NCBI RefSeq assembly: GCF_001045465.1
Contig: NZ_LFND01000005.1
Coordinates: forward strand, 338,260 to 402,259
Reading direction: 5' to 3'
DNA length: 64,000 nt
Origin: Chryseobacterium angstadtii
GTDB taxonomy: Bacteria; Bacteroidota; Bacteroidia; Flavobacteriales; Weeksellaceae
A program made the translations under genes and the position numbers. Positions 7,275 through 15,734 of this stretch are shown piece after piece. Position 1 is the first letter of the stretch. The number at the start of each line of letters is the position of its first letter. The notes below the pieces were generated by a model. It worked only from the letters and a program-made list of their open reading frames with translations. It was not told the DNA's origin and ran no database searches.

Positions 7275-9699
7275 AACCCCTATATTACTTTTATTCCTTG
7301 TCGGTCTTCCTATTTTTGCTTCTGCCCAGCAGAGTGAACGCGTTAACGGAAAGATCATGTTGTCCGAAAAAGTGCCCGTGAAGAATGCGCTTTTAAGATT
7401 AGTTAATACGCCGTATCAGGCTAAGACCAACAATTTAGGAGAATATTACTTTGATAATGTGCCACCCGGAGAATATACGCTTCAGGTGGTTTTGAATGAC
7501 ATTGAACTGATGCGTGAGAAGATCCGCATTGAAAAAGATGTTTTTGAAATTCCGGCTATTTATACTTCAGTAGAAAACAACGTGATTGAAGGAATTACAG
7601 TGTATGCCGTAAGCCGAAACAAATTTCTCGATAAAGACAGTACATCTGTTGCAAAGATGCCTTTGAAAAATCTTGAAAATCCTCAGTTCTATACAAGCAT
7701 CAATCAGCAGATTCTGAAGGAGCAATTGATCTATGATGTTTCCGATGCCTTGAAAAACGTTTCAGGTATTGTAAAAATGCAGGGAAGTGCCGGGAGAGCG
7801 GGAGACGGAAGTTTTTATTATAATTTAAGAGGATTTCCTACCAGGGTTTCTATGGTAGACGGTGTTCCGGCAACCACCAACTCGGAAATTGATCCTGCAG
7901 ATATTGAACGTATCGACGTGATCAAAGGACCTTCCGGAACCCTTTACGGAGGGGCGGTGAATTCCTTCGGAGGATTGATTAATGTAACGACCAAAAAGCC
8001 GAAAGATTATTTCGGAGGAGAAGTTTCTTATCTTTTGGGAAGCTATAATCTGAACCGTGTTACAGCTGATGTATATGGCCCGATTACAGATTCAAGAAAA
8101 ACGTTGTTCCGTTTGAATGCTGCGTATCAGTATCAGAACGGATTCAGAGATTCTGAATTCAGAAAATCAATGTTTGTGGCCCCTACATTCAGTTATCAGG
8201 TGAACGACAGGTTAAAATTTAACCTGGGAGCTCAGATTTATACCTATGAAGGAACCAACACTCCGATTATCTTTTTACCTAGAACGAGAGCATTTATTGC
8301 AAAAACTCCGGGTGAACTTGGATACGACTGGAAAAGATCTTATTCAAATAATGATATGAGCTTAAAGGCGCCTTCCATCAATGTAAAAGCTGAGGTGAAT
8401 TATAAAATTTCAGATCAGTGGACTTCTCAGACTTTACTCTCAAGAAACTACAGAAAAACGGAAGGATTATACCAATATCAGTTCATGAGAGGAGACACGG
8501 ATAACATTTTAGAGCGTAATGTACAGTGGCAGAATGGTGAGGGAGCCTCTACCAGCTTTCAACAGAACTTTAATGGAGAATTTAAGATAGGAAGCGTTAA
8601 GAACAAACTTCTTATCGGATTAGATTATTTAAACCAGTCTTTGAATAATAACCTTTCTCCAATTGTTGCATATGACAGAATTGATGGGAAGAATCTCGCA
8701 GCGCCAATAGGTGGAGGAGTGACAGGAACATATGGAGCCATTTCCAAAGATTTGGCTTTACAAAAAATCCAGACTTCTACAGCTCCTTTAGTAAGAAATA
8801 CGGCATCCAGCAATATTTACGGAGCGTATATTTCTGATGCGGTATACATTACAGACCGTTTGATTGCTTTATTAAGCTTACGTTTTGACCATTATGAAAG
8901 CAAAGGACAACTTGACTTAAACACAAATATCAATACGGGAACATTCAATCAGAATGCATTATCTCCAAAATTCGGTTTAACCTACCAGATCCTTAAAGAT
9001 CATTTGTCTGCATATGCTAACTATATGAATGGTTTCAGCAATGTAGTTCCGGTTGCACAGCCGCTTGCAGACTATAGTGGAGATTTCAAACCACAGAGAT
9101 CCAATCAGTGGGAAGTGGGATTCAAAGGAAATCTTTGGAGAAACAGAGTGAACTTCACAGTAGGATATTATGATATTCTGGTTAATAATATGCTAAGAGT
9201 AGAACCGATATTTCGTGACGGAAAAAGCTACAATGTGACCATTCAGGATGGAGAACAGAGAAGTAAAGGTTTCGAAATTGAAACGATCCTTAACCCGATT
9301 CAGGGTCTGAATATTATGGCAGGATATTCTCACAACGACAGTAAGTTTGTAAAAGCTGCTCCTGCTGTGGATGGCCGTCGTCCGTCTTCTTCAGGTCCCA
9401 CTAATGTATTCAATTCATGGGTGAGCTATATATTGCCGATCAATGGACTTTCAGGTCTTGGATTAGGCTTTGGAGTAAACCGTGTCGGCGAGCAGATTAC
9501 TGTAGATAATGCAACTACCGGACAGTTTACCTTCCCGGCTTATACTTTAATCAATGCTTCCATTTCTCTTGAAAAAGAAAGATACAGATTAGGATTTAAA
9601 ATGAATAATTTAGGAAATGCACAGTATTTTGCAGGGCAAGGTGTTATAGTTGCCCAAATGCCTCGTAACTTTGTAGCTGAGGTGAGTCTTAAATTTTAA
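7261..9699 (+). CDS. TonB-dependent siderophore receptor
   Basis: This 812-residue outer-membrane receptor starts with a clear signal peptide (hydrophobic residues 7-20, cleavage after SAQ). A carboxypeptidase-regulatory-like domain follows (about residues 25-105), typical of Bacteroidota receptors. Next come a plug domain (VSDALKNVSGIVKMQG through RIDVIKGPSGTLYGG) and a 22-strand-type barrel ending in FVAEVSLKF. The plug and barrel fit the FhuA/FoxA-like hydroxamate and ferrichrome group. It is co-transcribed with the siderophore genes and starts 14 bp inside the ligase gene, so its likely ligand is the ferric form of the siderophore made by this operon. The receptor family is secure. The ligand is inferred from context. 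Confidence 0.92.
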   Translation: MKIFKTPILLLFLVGLPIFASAQQSERVNGKIMLSEKVPVKNALLRLVNTPYQAKTNNLGEYYFDNVPPGEYTLQVVLNDIELMREKIRIEKDVFEIPAIYTSVENNVIEGITVYAVSRNKFLDKDSTSVAKMPLKNLENPQFYTSINQQILKEQLIYDVSDALKNVSGIVKMQGSAGRAGDGSFYYNLRGFPTRVSMVDGVPATTNSEIDPADIERIDVIKGPSGTLYGGAVNSFGGLINVTTKKPKDYFGGEVSYLLGSYNLNRVTADVYGPITDSRKTLFRLNAAYQYQNGFRDSEFRKSMFVAPTFSYQVNDRLKFNLGAQIYTYEGTNTPIIFLPRTRAFIAKTPGELGYDWKRSYSNNDMSLKAPSINVKAEVNYKISDQWTSQTLLSRNYRKTEGLYQYQFMRGDTDNILERNVQWQNGEGASTSFQQNFNGEFKIGSVKNKLLIGLDYLNQSLNNNLSPIVAYDRIDGKNLAAPIGGGVTGTYGAISKDLALQKIQTSTAPLVRNTASSNIYGAYISDAVYITDRLIALLSLRFDHYESKGQLDLNTNINTGTFNQNALSPKFGLTYQILKDHLSAYANYMNGFSNVVPVAQPLADYSGDFKPQRSNQWEVGFKGNLWRNRVNFTVGYYDILVNNMLRVEPIFRDGKSYNVTIQDGEQRSKGFEIETILNPIQGLNIMAGYSHNDSKFVKAAPAVDGRRPSSSGPTNVFNSWVSYILPINGLSGLGLGFGVNRVGEQITVDNATTGQFTFPAYTLINASISLEKERYRLGFKMNNLGNAQYFAGQGVIVAQMPRNFVAEVSLKF

Positions 9700-9701
9700 T
9701 A

Positions 9702-10871
9702 ATGAATTCTACATTTAGAAAGATAACATATCAATTACATCTATGGCTCGGACTAACGTCCGGGCTTATAGTTGTAATAATGGCAGTTACAGGATGTATT
9801 CTTGCTTTTGAAAAAGAATTGAAACATGCCATACACCCGGAAAAATATTTCGTTAAAACCATAAAAAAAGAAAAACTTCCGTTTTCTGACCTTAAACTAA
9901 AAGCTGAACAGGCATTACCGGACAGTCTGAAAGTGAGCAGGGTAGAGATATCTTCAGATCCTTCAAGAAGCTATGTCTTCCGATCTTTGAAAATGAATAA
10001 GGAAGCATTAACGTACTGGGGTTCTTATATTCATTATTACAGAGTGTATGTAGACCCTTATACCGGAAAAGTGCTTGAAGTGGAAAATGCAAAAAATGAT
10101 TTTTTCGAGATTGTGATGGATCTTCACAGAAGACTTTTGCTGGGTGAAAAAATTGGAAAAACCATTACCGGATATTCAACGCTTATATTGGCAATTATGC
10201 TTTTTTCAGGGCTGGTGATCTGGTTTCCCCGGAAAATGAATAAGAATGCACTGAAAGGAATGTTTTTCATTAAAACATCGGCCAAATGGAAAAGAATCAA
10301 TTATGATATGCACAATGTCTTGGGATTTTATGCGGTCATTCCTCTGCTTCTGATCTGTTATGCCGCTTTGGTCTGGAATTTTGAAGGCTTCGACAAATGG
10401 ATGAAGAAAACGCTGAACGGAAAAGCCAAAACGGAAGAGAAAGCCAAAAGCATAATTCCTTCCGAAGAATCAACGGATCAGAAAAATATCCTGAATATCG
10501 TAGGAAATAGAGTAGAGAAGAGTCTGGCAGATAAAGAATCGGCGCTCATCAGCTTTCCGAAGACAGAAGAGGGAACTTATTATGCTGAGGTTACCTATGG
10601 CAGCAAGCATTACCAGAATGAGCAGTTCAATTTTGATCAGTATTCGGGTAAAATAATAAGACAGCAATCCTACCAGGATAAGAACATTGGATATGGCTCT
10701 GCATTAAGAGCAAGGAATTATGATCTTCATACAGGAAGTATTCTTGGAACCACCGGAAGATTCTTATTTCTTTTTGCAGGTATTATTGCGGCTTCACTTC
10801 CTGTTACGGGATTTATTATTTATTTAAACAGAAAAAAGAAGAAGCCAAAGAAAAAGAAAGTGAAAGTATAA
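9702..10871 (+). CDS. PepSY-associated membrane protein, probable ferric-siderophore reductase
   Basis: This 389-residue protein has about four membrane helices (near residues 18-38, 160-178, 205-225 and 350-370) and a PepSY domain in the periplasmic loop. N-terminal HLWLGLTSGLIVVIMAVTG is the hallmark of the PepSY_TM family (FoxB/PiuB type). Conserved histidines (HRRLLLGEKIG, YDMHNVLGFYAV) may bind haem or metal. Such proteins accompany siderophore receptors and are thought to reduce ferric siderophores in the periplasm or inner membrane. It starts 2 bp after the TonB receptor and is the last gene before a terminator. The C-terminal tail is very lysine-rich. Confidence 0.88.
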   Translation: MNSTFRKITYQLHLWLGLTSGLIVVIMAVTGCILAFEKELKHAIHPEKYFVKTIKKEKLPFSDLKLKAEQALPDSLKVSRVEISSDPSRSYVFRSLKMNKEALTYWGSYIHYYRVYVDPYTGKVLEVENAKNDFFEIVMDLHRRLLLGEKIGKTITGYSTLILAIMLFSGLVIWFPRKMNKNALKGMFFIKTSAKWKRINYDMHNVLGFYAVIPLLLICYAALVWNFEGFDKWMKKTLNGKAKTEEKAKSIIPSEESTDQKNILNIVGNRVEKSLADKESALISFPKTEEGTYYAEVTYGSKHYQNEQFNFDQYSGKIIRQQSYQDKNIGYGSALRARNYDLHTGSILGTTGRFLFLFAGIIAASLPVTGFIIYLNRKKKKPKKKKVKV

Positions 10872-10904
10872 ACTTCGAAAAACTTAAAAAACAAAAATTC
10901 AGAT

Positions 10905-10937
10905 AAGTGTAACCATTGAGTGTTACACTTTTTTTAT
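10905..10937 (+). terminator. Rho-independent terminator of the siderophore operon
   Basis: A perfect 9-bp stem (AAGTGTAAC / GTTACACTT) with an 8-base loop is followed at once by a T-rich tract, 34 bp after the PepSY gene stop. It closes the operon that runs from before position 1. Confidence 0.85.
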
Positions 10938-11019
10938 TCCTGAAAATTTCAAAAATCCATAAAACGCAAACATCTGTGTACATCCGTGCCATCTGTGGTT
11001 AATTTAAATTTAAAACCAA

Positions 11020-11275
11020 TTTTCACGGAATACTATTTTGAAACATTAAGATCAATGAAATGAGTAAGGTTAGTTAAGAAAAATCAATTGATTTTTTAAG
11101 CTATCCACCTTAAAGCAAAGCAAAACTTAATGTTCTTAAAAACTTAATAACCCTTAATGGTTTATGAAAAAAGCTCTTAATTTCCATTTCAAACCTAATA
11201 GGTTTTTAAAACCTATTAGGTTTATTGTAACCATCCTCAAAAATCTGCTACATCTGCATAATCAGCGAGAAATAG
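11020..11275. repeat. Long intergenic repeat, copy 1
   Basis: This non-coding AT-rich segment begins TTTCACGGAATACTATTTTG and ends near AATCAGCGAGAAATA. It recurs with only scattered differences at 11331-11588, a period of about 311 bp. It shares phrases such as CTTAATAACCCTTAATGGTTTAT with copy 2. Just upstream (10965-11000) is another phrase of low-complexity intergenic character (ACATCTGTGTACATCCGTG). No open frame of note lies in it. Confidence 0.9.
11191..11223. repeat. Perfect 16-bp inverted repeat inside copy 1
   Basis: AAACCTAATAGGTTTT is followed by one T and then its exact reverse complement. Each arm is itself nearly palindromic. In copy 2 (about 11505-11537) the same element has decayed by several substitutions. 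It could form a cruciform or long RNA hairpin. No T tract makes it a clear terminator. Confidence 0.85.
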
Positions 11276-11330
11276 AAAGTATTTTTACAACAATTCCATG
11301 GTGAGTTCCATATTCATTATTGAAAATCGA

Positions 11331-11588
11331 TTTTCACGGAATACTATTTTGAAACATTAAGATCAATGAAGTGAGTAAGGCTAGTTAAGAAAAAAATCAA
11401 ATGATTTTTTAAAGCTATAAACCTTAAAGCAAAGCAAAACTTAATGTTCTTAAAAACTTAATAACCCTTAATGGTTTATAAAAAAAGCTCTTAATTTTCA
11501 TTTCCAACCTAATAGATTTCAAAAACCAATAAGGTTTAAAATCAACATCCTCAAAAATCTGCTATATCTGCATAATCAGCGAGAAATA
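11331..11588. repeat. Long intergenic repeat, copy 2
   Basis: This is the second copy of the element at 11020-11275, in direct orientation. It ends 7 bp from the stop codon of the minus-strand MocR gene. The two copies differ by point changes and one or two small indels, so the duplication is not brand new. Together the copies fill most of the 723-bp gap between the PepSY gene and the MocR gene. Confidence 0.9.
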
Positions 11589-11594
11589 AAAAAA

Positions 11595-13082
11595 TCACAG
11601 CAATTTTTTAGCATTTTCCGCAAAAATTCCAACACTTCTCTCCATTTCCTCAATAGTAAGGTTTCCAAATCCCAATCTCATGGCAGTAAGATCTTTAGTC
11701 TGATAAAGCAGTGTCTTAGGAATAAACAGATTATTCTGCGCACAATTCCGGCTCAGTTGCATCAGATTGACCCGAACATTCCATTCCAGCCAGAAAGCAA
11801 GACCTCCGGATGGTTTTTGAAACTGTATCAGCCCTTCCAGATTGTTTTCAAGCAGTTCGGCAAAATAATCCCGCCTTTCCTGATAAACCTTTAGAGATTT
11901 CTTCAGATAACGGTGGATTTCACCTTCTTCAATCATTTCTCCCAGGGCTCTTTCCATTAAAATATCTCCCTGCCGGTCAATGATACCCAGATATTTTCTC
12001 ATTTCTCCCATCAGATTTTCAGGAGCTACGATAAATCCGGTCCTGAACCCCGGTGCCAGCGATTTTCCAAAAGACCCGATGTAAATAACCATTCCGTTTG
12101 TATCTGCGCTGGCAAGTGGAAGGATGGGGCTTTTATCATAATGAAATTCATAATCGTAATCATCTTCCAGAATGATGAATCCATATTCATTGGCCAGATC
12201 CAGAAGTTCCAGTCTGCGTTGGGCGCTTAAAGCAACAGTTGTAGGATAGTGATGATGCGGCGTAAGATAAAGCATTCTGATTTTTTGCTTTTTGCAGGCT
12301 TCTCTTACATGTTCTACAATAATTCCGTCTTCATCAATGGGCATCGAAAGAATATTCACGCCTGCCTTTTGAAAAATCATATTCACGGAAAAATAACTCA
12401 ATGCTCCTACCAAAACAGTATCATTCTGAGAAAGGAGAATTTCGGAAACAATATAAATACTCATCTCCGTGCTTCGGGTAATGAGAAGATTGTTCTTTGA
12501 AATTGGCATTCCTCGGGAAAGATTGAGGTACCGGGATAAATGTTCTTTAAAAAATTCACTTCCGTCGTGGTTGTAATGTCCCAGCATTTTCTGGTTGGAT
12601 TTCCTTTTAAGAATAGAACTGTAAAACCGTGAATGCTGGCCAATCTGGGTCAGTCTGATATCCGGTACGCCATCATTAAAAACATATTCACAATCTGAAT
12701 GCTCAAACGGATTATCTAAAATATTGGACGTTTTAAAAGAGAAACCTGTCGTTTCGGGGTAATTCTGAAGACTGTTTTTTTCAAAATTCTTCACTTTCAC
12801 GGGTTTCTCATGATTTTCTCCGATAATGAAGGTTCCTTTGTTGGGAAGGCTTTCTACCCAGCCCTGTGCCGATAGCTCGTCATATACTGCTACTGCTGTA
12901 TTGCGGTGGATTTCCAGAACTTCACTGAAGGTCCGGGTTCCGGGCAGTTTGGTTCCATAAGGTAGAAAACCTCTCTGAATAGCATTGATCAGTTGATTGG
13001 CTATTTGCATATAGATAGAAGTCTCTGAACTTCTGTCGATTTCTATAAAACTTTGATAAGGAATTTTAACCGGACTATCCAT
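11595..13082 (-). CDS. MocR/PdxR-type transcriptional regulator (GntR wHTH plus aminotransferase-like domain)
   Basis: This 495-residue protein begins with a GntR winged helix (about residues 10-80: SIYMQIANQLINAIQRGFLP, then GTRTFSEVLEIHRNTAVAVY). A fold-type-I aminotransferase domain follows, with the PLP lysine K340 in YIGSFGKSLAPGFR and a DDYDYEFHY motif just before it. MocR proteins use PLP or an amino-acid adduct as a ligand to control nearby genes, often for PLP, GABA or amino-acid metabolism. This one is divergent from the biotin operon, whose bioF and bioA products are PLP enzymes, so control of that operon is possible but unproven. PdxR-like control of vitamin B6 genes is the alternative. 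No pdxS or pdxT is present here. Confidence 0.87.
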   Translation of the reverse strand: MDSPVKIPYQSFIEIDRSSETSIYMQIANQLINAIQRGFLPYGTKLPGTRTFSEVLEIHRNTAVAVYDELSAQGWVESLPNKGTFIIGENHEKPVKVKNFEKNSLQNYPETTGFSFKTSNILDNPFEHSDCEYVFNDGVPDIRLTQIGQHSRFYSSILKRKSNQKMLGHYNHDGSEFFKEHLSRYLNLSRGMPISKNNLLITRSTEMSIYIVSEILLSQNDTVLVGALSYFSVNMIFQKAGVNILSMPIDEDGIIVEHVREACKKQKIRMLYLTPHHHYPTTVALSAQRRLELLDLANEYGFIILEDDYDYEFHYDKSPILPLASADTNGMVIYIGSFGKSLAPGFRTGFIVAPENLMGEMRKYLGIIDRQGDILMERALGEMIEEGEIHRYLKKSLKVYQERRDYFAELLENNLEGLIQFQKPSGGLAFWLEWNVRVNLMQLSRNCAQNNLFIPKTLLYQTKDLTAMRLGFGNLTIEEMERSVGIFAENAKKLL

Positions 13083-13122
13083 AATATTAAAACTGGCACC
13101 TTTTAATGGTCCGGCAATATAC

Positions 13123-13130
13123 TAATTTTG
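13123..13130 (+). promoter_or_regulatory. Candidate -7 promoter element of the biotin operon
   Basis: TAATTTTG matches the Bacteroidota sigma-ABfr consensus TAnnTTTG and lies 132 bp upstream of the preferred start at 13262. I see no convincing TTG -33 box. Two TGGCACC / TGGTCCG-like direct repeats (about 13094-13115) lie just upstream and could bind the divergent MocR regulator. Confidence 0.4.
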
Positions 13131-13147
13131 GATCAAAGTAAATGATA

Positions 13148-13255
13148 AGTTACGGGATACGCGTTACGAGGTATTAACTACGACCTATGAAAAGAGGATT
13201 AAACCCCGAAACTCGTACCCCAAAACCCAAACCTCGCAACCCGAACAAAAATCAA
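13148..13255. repeat. CCCG-rich degenerate intergenic repeat with inverted halves
   Basis: The left part reads GTTACGGGATACGCGTTACG. The right part carries the complementary phrases CCCCGAAACTCGTACC and CTCGCAACCCGAAC, so the segment can fold back. Similar phrases occur at 15066-15119, 16724-16760 and 49350-49403. It contributes spurious Pro/Lys/Asn-rich codons to the 5' extension of the following frame. Confidence 0.75.
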
Positions 13256-13261
13256 AAATAT

Positions 13262-13885
13262 ATGGAATTTCATCAACTGCTTGAAAAAATTGTACAGGAT
13301 GGAGTAATGCACGCCAAATGGCTGAATACGCTCTCATTCATGGAAAATGCCGGAGCAAGAAAAATTTCGAAATGTGAGCATCCTGTTTCAGTGACCTTGA
13401 TTCAGCTTAAACATGCTGCTGAAGAGCACCGTCACGCTTATTATCTCAAAAAACAGATCGGGAAAATAGACCCTGAATTGTGCAAAACCTACCAGCCTGA
13501 TGAACTTCTGGCGCCGGTAGCTACCAGACAGTACCTTCATTCTTTAGACATCAAAGCATGCAGATACCTTCAGACTGTATTCAATCTGAATCAGGAAGAA
13601 CTGAAATATGCAGCCTATCTTTTTGTGACGTATGCTATTGAAGTCCGTGCTGATGAACTGTATCCGGTCTATCAGGATATTCTGACAAAAGAATCTTCAA
13701 AAATTATGGTAAAATCTATTATTCTGGAAGAAGAAGGACATCTTGAGGAGATGATCAATCAGTTAGACGAGTTTTCGGCAGACTGGAAACTTCATGCCGA
13801 GCATATTCTGATGATAGAAAAAGAATTGCATACCCAATGGATTGACGCTATAGCAGAAGAAGTGTCACAGGTAGATTATGCTTAA
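13262..13885 (+). CDS. Ferritin-like (candidate diiron) protein, first gene of the biotin operon
   Basis: This is a 207-residue helical protein with start MEFHQLL. The 25 codons upstream in the same frame are repeat-derived low-complexity sequence, so the longer start at 13187 is rejected. Glu28 (SFMENAG), Glu55 and His58 (EEHRH), Glu127 (YAIEVRADE) and Glu157 and His160 (EEEGH) give the E / ExxH / E / ExxH spacing of four-helix diiron ferritin-like enzymes. The family has no function I can name. It overlaps bioF by 8 bp, so the two are translationally coupled, and no bioC, bioH, bioI, bioW or bioZ is in the operon. An oxidative role in making the pimeloyl precursor is a reasonable inference. 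A redox or iron-storage accessory role is the alternative. Confidence 0.75.
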   Translation: MEFHQLLEKIVQDGVMHAKWLNTLSFMENAGARKISKCEHPVSVTLIQLKHAAEEHRHAYYLKKQIGKIDPELCKTYQPDELLAPVATRQYLHSLDIKACRYLQTVFNLNQEELKYAAYLFVTYAIEVRADELYPVYQDILTKESSKIMVKSIILEEEGHLEEMINQLDEFSADWKLHAEHILMIEKELHTQWIDAIAEEVSQVDYA

Positions 13886-14978
13886 AAAATTTCAGCAAGC
13901 CCTCGTTAAAAGAGAGGAAGACGGAATATTAAGGACTTTAAAACCTCAGTCAAAAGGAGTTGATTTTTATTCCAATGATTATCTGGGTTTGGCTGGAAAT
14001 AAAGAATTGCAGTTGGAGTTACTGTTACAGATCCAGGAAAACCCGGAATTGCTTTCCGGAAGCTCCGGATCCAGGCTAATTAGTGGAAACAGTAGTAAAG
14101 TGACAGAAGTGGAAAACTATATTGCGGAACAACATCAGTATTCTGCAGCATTGCTTTTTTCTTCCGGCTATAATGCAAATTTAGCTTTATTCTCTGCATT
14201 GCCAGACCGCCATGATGTCATTATTGTGGATGAACAGATTCACCGTTCGGTTCATGATGCCTGCAGGATGTCGCATGCTAAGAAATTAAAATTCAGACAT
14301 AATGATCTGGAAGATCTGGAATGTATTCTGCAAAAACAAACCGGGCATTGCTATATTGCTATAGAAAGTCTCTATTCAATGGATGGAGATCTGGCTCCGA
14401 TTCAGGAAATTGCAGCTTTGGCGAAAAAATATAATGCCGCTTTGGTTGTGGATGAAGCCCATGCTTTTGGCGTTTTCGGATACGGATTGATTGAAAAATA
14501 TCAGTTGCATCACGATGTTTTTGCAGCCGTAATGACTTATGGAAAGGCTTTGGGAGCACATGGAGCATCTATTCTATGCAATGAAACAGTGAAGGCTTAT
14601 CTGGTCAACTTTGCTTCGCCATTCATTTATACCACAGCAGCACAGGATTTTTTATGGGCAGCTATACAAACCGGATATGAATTTTTAAAGAAGAACCCCC
14701 AATTACTCGAAAAGCTTCACAGAAATATTAACATTTTCAGAAATCAGAATATACAAACACCCTCTTCGGGATTGAGCCCGATACAGGCTGTACTGATTCC
14801 GGACAATCAACAATTGAGAAATTTACAGAGAGCTTTATCCGACAAAAACTTCTTAACCTACGCCGTCTACAGTCCAACTGTAAAAGCAGGAACCGAAAGA
14901 CTCAGAATATGCCTTCACAGCTTCAATACTGAAAAAGAAATTGTTGAAATGGCGGAGATTATTGGAGGGTTTGTTTGA
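13878..14978 (+). CDS. bioF: 8-amino-7-oxononanoate synthase
   Basis: This 366-residue fold-type-I PLP enzyme condenses pimeloyl thioester with L-alanine in the first dedicated biotin step. Characteristic segments are FYSNDYLGLAGN near residue 31, GSSGSRLISGNS near 61, VVDEAHAFGVFG near 190, and the PLP lysine K223 in TYGKALGAHGA. The length is slightly short of the usual 380-390. It overlaps the ferritin-like gene by 8 bp. A spacer of about 140 bp with two repeat families (14985-15119) separates it from bioD, which is unusual inside an operon. Confidence 0.95.
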   Translation: MLKKFQQALVKREEDGILRTLKPQSKGVDFYSNDYLGLAGNKELQLELLLQIQENPELLSGSSGSRLISGNSSKVTEVENYIAEQHQYSAALLFSSGYNANLALFSALPDRHDVIIVDEQIHRSVHDACRMSHAKKLKFRHNDLEDLECILQKQTGHCYIAIESLYSMDGDLAPIQEIAALAKKYNAALVVDEAHAFGVFGYGLIEKYQLHHDVFAAVMTYGKALGAHGASILCNETVKAYLVNFASPFIYTTAAQDFLWAAIQTGYEFLKKNPQLLEKLHRNINIFRNQNIQTPSSGLSPIQAVLIPDNQQLRNLQRALSDKNFLTYAVYSPTVKAGTERLRICLHSFNTEKEIVEMAEIIGGFV

Positions 14979-14984
14979 AGCGAA

Positions 14985-15119
14985 ATGGTGAAGGAAGCAA
15001 ATAAAGCAAAGATGGCTGAGAAAGCGAATTTGCAAAATTGCTTATGGATAATGAATAAAAAAAAAGCAAAACCCGAAACCCGAATCACGCACCCCGTAAC
15101 CCGAACCCCGCAACACCCC
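14985..15119. repeat. Repeat-derived spacer between bioF and bioD
   Basis: The left part (14990-15040) has the AAAGCAAAGATGGCTGAGAAAGC type of phrase that also occurs at 33133-33171. The right part (15066-15119) is the CCCG-rich phrase found at 13148-13255 and 49350-49403. The frame of bioD stays open through it for 45 codons, but the codons encode only low-complexity sequence and are not part of BioD. Confidence 0.7.
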
Positions 15120-15734
15120 ATGAACAAACTATTCATCACCGGCATAGGAACCGAAGTTGGAAAAACAATATGCTCAGCTGTTTTAACGCAATATTTTAAA
15201 GCAGATTACTGGAAACCTGTACAGTCCGGAGATCTGGAGTACTCAGACAGTTATAAAATAGAATCCTGGACAGATGATACAGTCTGTCATCCGGAAACTT
15301 ACCGTTTTAAACTGGCTGCGTCTCCTCACCAGTCTGCCCGCGAGGAAGATGTACAGATAGATATTAATCATTTTCAGATTCCTCAAACAGATAATATGCT
15401 TATTGTAGAAGGAGCGGGAGGACTTATGGTTCCTCTTTCAGATGACACTTTTATGATTGATCTGATTGAGAAGCTTGAACTTCCCACAGCATTGGTGGTC
15501 CGGAATTATTTAGGGTGCATCAATCACAGTCTGCTTTCCATCATGGCATTAGAACAAAAAGAAATTAAACTGGAATATCTGATCCTCAACGGAACTTTTC
15601 CTCCGGATACGGAAAGAGTTATTTCCGGATATATAAAAAAAGAAACGAGAATTATCCGCATCCCTGAAATTGATCAGCCTACAAAAGACAGCATCAGAAA
15701 TGCTGCAGAACAATTAAAAAAAACAAATTTATGA
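15120..15734 (+). CDS. bioD: Dethiobiotin synthetase
   Basis: This 204-residue protein starts MNKLFITGIGTEVGKT, with the P-loop at residues 8-16 (GIGTEVGKT), just as in other BioD proteins. It also has KPVQSGD near 35 and EGAGGLMVPL near 100. It carboxylates 7,8-diaminopelargonic acid with CO2 and ATP to close the ureido ring. The in-frame extension back to 14985 is rejected because it is intergenic repeat. The stop overlaps the bioB start by 4 bp. Confidence 0.95.
   Translation: MNKLFITGIGTEVGKTICSAVLTQYFKADYWKPVQSGDLEYSDSYKIESWTDDTVCHPETYRFKLAASPHQSAREEDVQIDINHFQIPQTDNMLIVEGAGGLMVPLSDDTFMIDLIEKLELPTALVVRNYLGCINHSLLSIMALEQKEIKLEYLILNGTFPPDTERVISGYIKKETRIIRIPEIDQPTKDSIRNAAEQLKKTNL

Noticed and set aside
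13187..13261. N-terminal extension of the ferritin-like protein
   Set aside because: The 25 codons are CCCG-rich intergenic repeat and encode only low-complexity Pro/Lys/Asn sequence.
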